Assembly (NCBI RefSeq): GCF_013372105.1
Contig: NZ_CP053825.1
Span: forward strand, 558,001 to 622,000
DNA: 64,000 nucleotides
Direction: 5' to 3'
From: Campylobacter armoricus
Lineage (GTDB): Bacteria; Campylobacterota; Campylobacteria; Campylobacterales; Campylobacteraceae
Under the pieces are notes generated by a model that had not been told where the DNA came from, ran no database searches, and saw nothing but the letters and a program-made list of their open reading frames with translations. Position numbers and translations under genes: made by a program. Positions 60,916 through 64,000 of this stretch are shown here, in pieces (position 1 is the stretch's first letter; the number at the start of each line of letters is the position of its first letter).

Positions 60916-62660
60916 TGATAGGAAAAAGTTTAACTTTTGTGCCAAATTCATATTGTAATTTTGCATGTAGTTATTGCTATCTTGGAAAATTAACAGAGCA
61001 AAAAGAAAAAACAAGTGATATGGCAGAGCAATTTAAAAAAATAGCTAAAAAATTAAAAGATGATGGAGTGATTATCACAGAAGTGTTTTTACATGGAGCT
61101 GAATTTAGTACTTGCTCATTAAAAGATAGTGAAGATTTATTAAGTGCGATTGATGATTATTTTAAAGAAAATAAGCATTATATTAAACTTTTTGAAAAAG
61201 AAAAAACAATCAATCATTTAGTGCATTTAAAAACTAATCTTTACAATCTAGATAAATTCTATGAGCTTTTTAAAAAATATCAAGTTGGCATTAGTGCTAG
61301 CGTGGATTTACCTTTAAGAATGCATGAAAAATATAGAGTATTGAAAAATGGAAAAAGCACTTTAGAAAAAACCTTAAAAATGATAGAACTTTTAAGCACT
61401 TATCCATATTTTAAGCAAATTTCAGCGACTATGACTAGTGAGCATTTAAATGTAGATGAGTTTGTAAAAGATATTTATATGCTTGAGGGCTTAGGTTTTG
61501 ATATGGCAAATGATTTTTATATTATGTTTGCTTATCAAAGTGCTAATGCAAATAAAGAATTTGCTATGGCTAGTGATGAAGCTATGTTAAATTTTTATAA
61601 AGGCTTAAGAGAAAAGCTAAAAGACACTAAATATGCTTTTGCACTAGAACATTTTTGGTTTAAAGAGTTTTTGGGTGGATATTGCAACAATAGTATAAAC
61701 TGCTCTAATCATCTTTTAATTCAAAAAAATGGCGATAGTTTCATTTGTCATAGATCGCAAGCTTTGAAAGAATTAAAAAGTGGAAATATTTTAAATCAAA
61801 GTTTTCAAGAAATAGAGTTTAATGCTTATAAAAACATTCAATTATTAGAAAATTCTTTAGAGCTTAGCAAAGATTGTTTAGAATGTGATTATTTTCATTA
61901 TTGCAAAGCAAGTTGCGTGATAGAAAGAAAAGACACAGGACTTAAAAAATCCTACACTTGTGCTTTGCAAAAAGAAATTTATAAAAACAATCCTGATTTT
62001 TTCAAAGCTGATAAACAAAAAGCTAGAATGGAAATAGATGCTTTTTTAAGAGCTAATCAAATATATAAACATCTTGATAAAAGACTTCCAACATTAAGCT
62101 CTGAAATGTATGAAATAAAAAATTCTTTAGAAAATATCATAGCAAGAGATGAAATTTTAAAACAAGTTTATGATAAAAGCAATTTTTATCTAAGCATTAA
62201 TGATAAATTACTTGAACTTGATTTAGAACTTGATGATATTTGCTCTTTAAAAAGACTTAATAAAAATGATGAAATTAAACTTTTTATCAAAAAAGATGCA
62301 TTTTTGATTAATTCTAAAGAAGTGATTGATAATTTTGTATGGATGGCTTTAATCGGTGGAGACAAACAAAGATATGGCGAAGAGCAAAGATTAAAAATAC
62401 CACACATTGCTACTGAATATTTATACTTTAATAAATTAAAAAATGAAGCTTTGGAAGTGGAAGGATATTTTGTTATAGATATTTCTTATTTTCTAAGAGC
62501 TAATGTAAAAAACTATAAAAAAGATGAAAGAAATTTTATCTTTTTTACCACAAAAGCTATGCGTGAATATCACTATGAAAAACACGCAAAGAATGCTTTT
62601 TATCACATACAAGCTATTAACTTACCTTTTTTAAGACTTGAATTTATTTGGGAGAATTAA
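60915..62660 (+). CDS. Radical SAM/SPASM enzyme in the fibre module
   Basis: A 581-residue protein. The radical SAM cluster motif CxxxCxxC is at Cys14/18/21, with FLHGAEF (58-64) in the place of the GGE motif. A SPASM domain follows: Cys257, 263, 278, then C-x2-C-x5-C-x3-C at 321/324/330/334 and Cys349, enough for two auxiliary 4Fe-4S clusters. The last 230 residues have no recognised domain. Enzymes of this type modify proteins or peptides (anSME, RiPP maturases). Within a phage fibre operon, a virion protein is the likely substrate, but nothing shows which. Confidence 0.88.
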   Translation: MIGKSLTFVPNSYCNFACSYCYLGKLTEQKEKTSDMAEQFKKIAKKLKDDGVIITEVFLHGAEFSTCSLKDSEDLLSAIDDYFKENKHYIKLFEKEKTINHLVHLKTNLYNLDKFYELFKKYQVGISASVDLPLRMHEKYRVLKNGKSTLEKTLKMIELLSTYPYFKQISATMTSEHLNVDEFVKDIYMLEGLGFDMANDFYIMFAYQSANANKEFAMASDEAMLNFYKGLREKLKDTKYAFALEHFWFKEFLGGYCNNSINCSNHLLIQKNGDSFICHRSQALKELKSGNILNQSFQEIEFNAYKNIQLLENSLELSKDCLECDYFHYCKASCVIERKDTGLKKSYTCALQKEIYKNNPDFFKADKQKARMEIDAFLRANQIYKHLDKRLPTLSSEMYEIKNSLENIIARDEILKQVYDKSNFYLSINDKLLELDLELDDICSLKRLNKNDEIKLFIKKDAFLINSKEVIDNFVWMALIGGDKQRYGEEQRLKIPHIATEYLYFNKLKNEALEVEGYFVIDISYFLRANVKNYKKDERNFIFFTTKAMREYHYEKHAKNAFYHIQAINLPFLRLEFIWEN

Positions 62661-62661
62661 T

Positions 62662-63159
62662 ATGCAACATTTAGAAAATTCAGCCAATATAGCTTTATTT
62701 GGAGGTTCTTTTATCTTAGCTTTTTTCTTTCAGTTTTTAGCATATACTGGCATTAAGGAAGCTCAGGCTATTACATTATTTGTTATTTTTTTGTTTGGGG
62801 CAGTAGTTGGTTTTTGTAGAACTTTAGCTTTGAATGAAAGTGTCAAAGCTTATACCTTTTCTGATCTTTTGTCAAAGTTTTTAATGCTAGGAATACCTTT
62901 TATGTTTGCTTTAGGTGCAAAGCAAATAGATGCTTTGTATTATTTTGTAGATTATAGTTTTAGCTTCTTGATTTTAGGAGAAATCATTTCAGTGATGATT
63001 AATATCCAATGCATAAAAACGAAAAAAGCAATAGCAGAAGTGGATATTTACAATATTGCAGTTGAAAAAATAAAGAATTTTTCAAGTGGTTTTTTAAAAA
63101 CTAATACTTATATAAAAGAAGAAGAAAAGGACAAGCAAGATGATAAAAGAAGAGATTAA
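62662..63159 (+). CDS. Holin-like membrane protein
   Basis: A 165-residue protein with four hydrophobic segments (about 12-28, 36-55, 75-92 and 98-118) and a charged C-terminal tail. GGGAG lies eight bases before ATG 62662; a longer frame overlaps the radical SAM gene. Size and place near the end of the late genes suit a holin, though no endolysin is yet seen in the window. Confidence 0.6.
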   Translation: MQHLENSANIALFGGSFILAFFFQFLAYTGIKEAQAITLFVIFLFGAVVGFCRTLALNESVKAYTFSDLLSKFLMLGIPFMFALGAKQIDALYYFVDYSFSFLILGEIISVMINIQCIKTKKAIAEVDIYNIAVEKIKNFSSGFLKTNTYIKEEEKDKQDDKRRD

Positions 63160-63510
63160 AAGGGTTGTGGTTAAACCATTTGGAAAAGATAGATTTGAGC
63201 TAGTGCAAGAATATAAGATCAAGGTTGGGATTTTGGAAGTGGGTGTGCCAAAAGGCTTTAAAAGTAATGGAGCTGATATTCCTAGGATTTTTTGGAGTAT
63301 TTTTCCACCAAATTCACCTGAATATTTAAGTGCTGTTGTGGTGCATGATTATTTATGCCAACAATCATATTCAAAAGATGATTATAAGTTAGCAGATAGA
63401 GTTTTAAAAGAAGCCATGAGTGAGCTTGGTTGCTCTAAAATTAAAACTTTTATTTTTTATCATGCATGCAATGCTTTTCATATGATTAAATGTTTTTTGA
63501 AAGGAATAAA

Positions 63511-63514
<4 letters not shown>
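63140..63514 (+). CDS. DUF1353 family phage protein
   Basis: A 124-residue protein with the DUF1353 signature: VPKGFKSNGADIPRIFWSIF, then AVVVHDYLC with conserved His-Asp, and a C-terminal helix ending HACNAF. Such phage proteins have been likened to peptidoglycan-acting enzymes, and here it could be the lysis or entry hydrolase near the holin-like gene. Overlaps both neighbours (20 and 4 bases). Confidence 0.78.

Positions 63515-64000
<486 letters not shown>

Overview
The window is A+T-rich DNA of a Campylobacter, most likely a member of the C. lari group. Bases 1-28.7 kb carry a core chromosome whose proteins and local gene pairs match Campylobacter ones I know: metallophosphoesterase-psd-FlhB-like-FliK-like-MFS-hemL-folD-lepP, tgt-CorA, pycA-bpt-DnaJ-like-ftsW, argF and flgS. 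They are joined in an order different from C. jejuni. Species assignment is inference from protein and synteny recognition, not a database search.

Core part (1-28,711). A partial membrane protein at the left edge is followed by an autotransporter whose 5' end contains a G9 tract (a likely phase-variation switch, currently in frame). Next come an ABC-F ATPase, a lipid/flagellar/haem block on both strands, folD-lepP, aspB, tgt-corA-like, a tRNA-Arg(GCG), the pycA-bpt-J-domain operon, ftsW, argF, two tandem amino-acid-binding lipoproteins preceded by a 10-codon leader ORF, a class-V aminotransferase, a nuclease-like protein, flgS and a tRNA-Arg(CCT).

Prophage (about 28.7 kb to beyond the right edge). 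A tyrosine integrase lies just downstream of tRNA-Arg(CCT), the presumed attachment site; the other end is outside the window. A leftward early block (30.1-36.7 kb) holds an AlpA-like regulator, a pentapeptide-repeat protein, YopX, a methyltransferase and a recombination set (SSB-tailed protein, annealing protein, YqaJ exonuclease). A 600-base non-coding region (36.7-37.3 kb) contains two near-identical divergent promoter arms and a possible small-toxin/antisense locus. An accessory block (37.3-41.5 kb) carries a Sel1 protein, a Panacea-type toxin-antitoxin pair, a secreted DNase and a HipA-like kinase with a DUF3037 partner, followed by the S24 repressor and a rightward replication block with RusA.

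The late genes run rightward: terminase, portal, scaffold-like protein, internal virion proteins, a 1204-residue protein with C-terminal PBECR-type nuclease domain(s), an SU10-type capsid protein, a long coiled-coil fibre, a radical SAM/SPASM enzyme, a holin-like protein, DUF1353 and a collagen-like fibre with 16 perfect 9-base repeats. No tape-measure or tail-tube gene is seen, which suggests a short-tailed phage. Within the late genes sit a compact structured-RNA candidate (54.5 kb) and a second regulatory switch (55.4-56.5 kb). The items most worth following are the radical SAM enzyme in the fibre module, the nuclease-tailed virion protein with its RNA-like neighbour, the accessory toxin/nuclease block, and the small-peptide locus at 37 kb.
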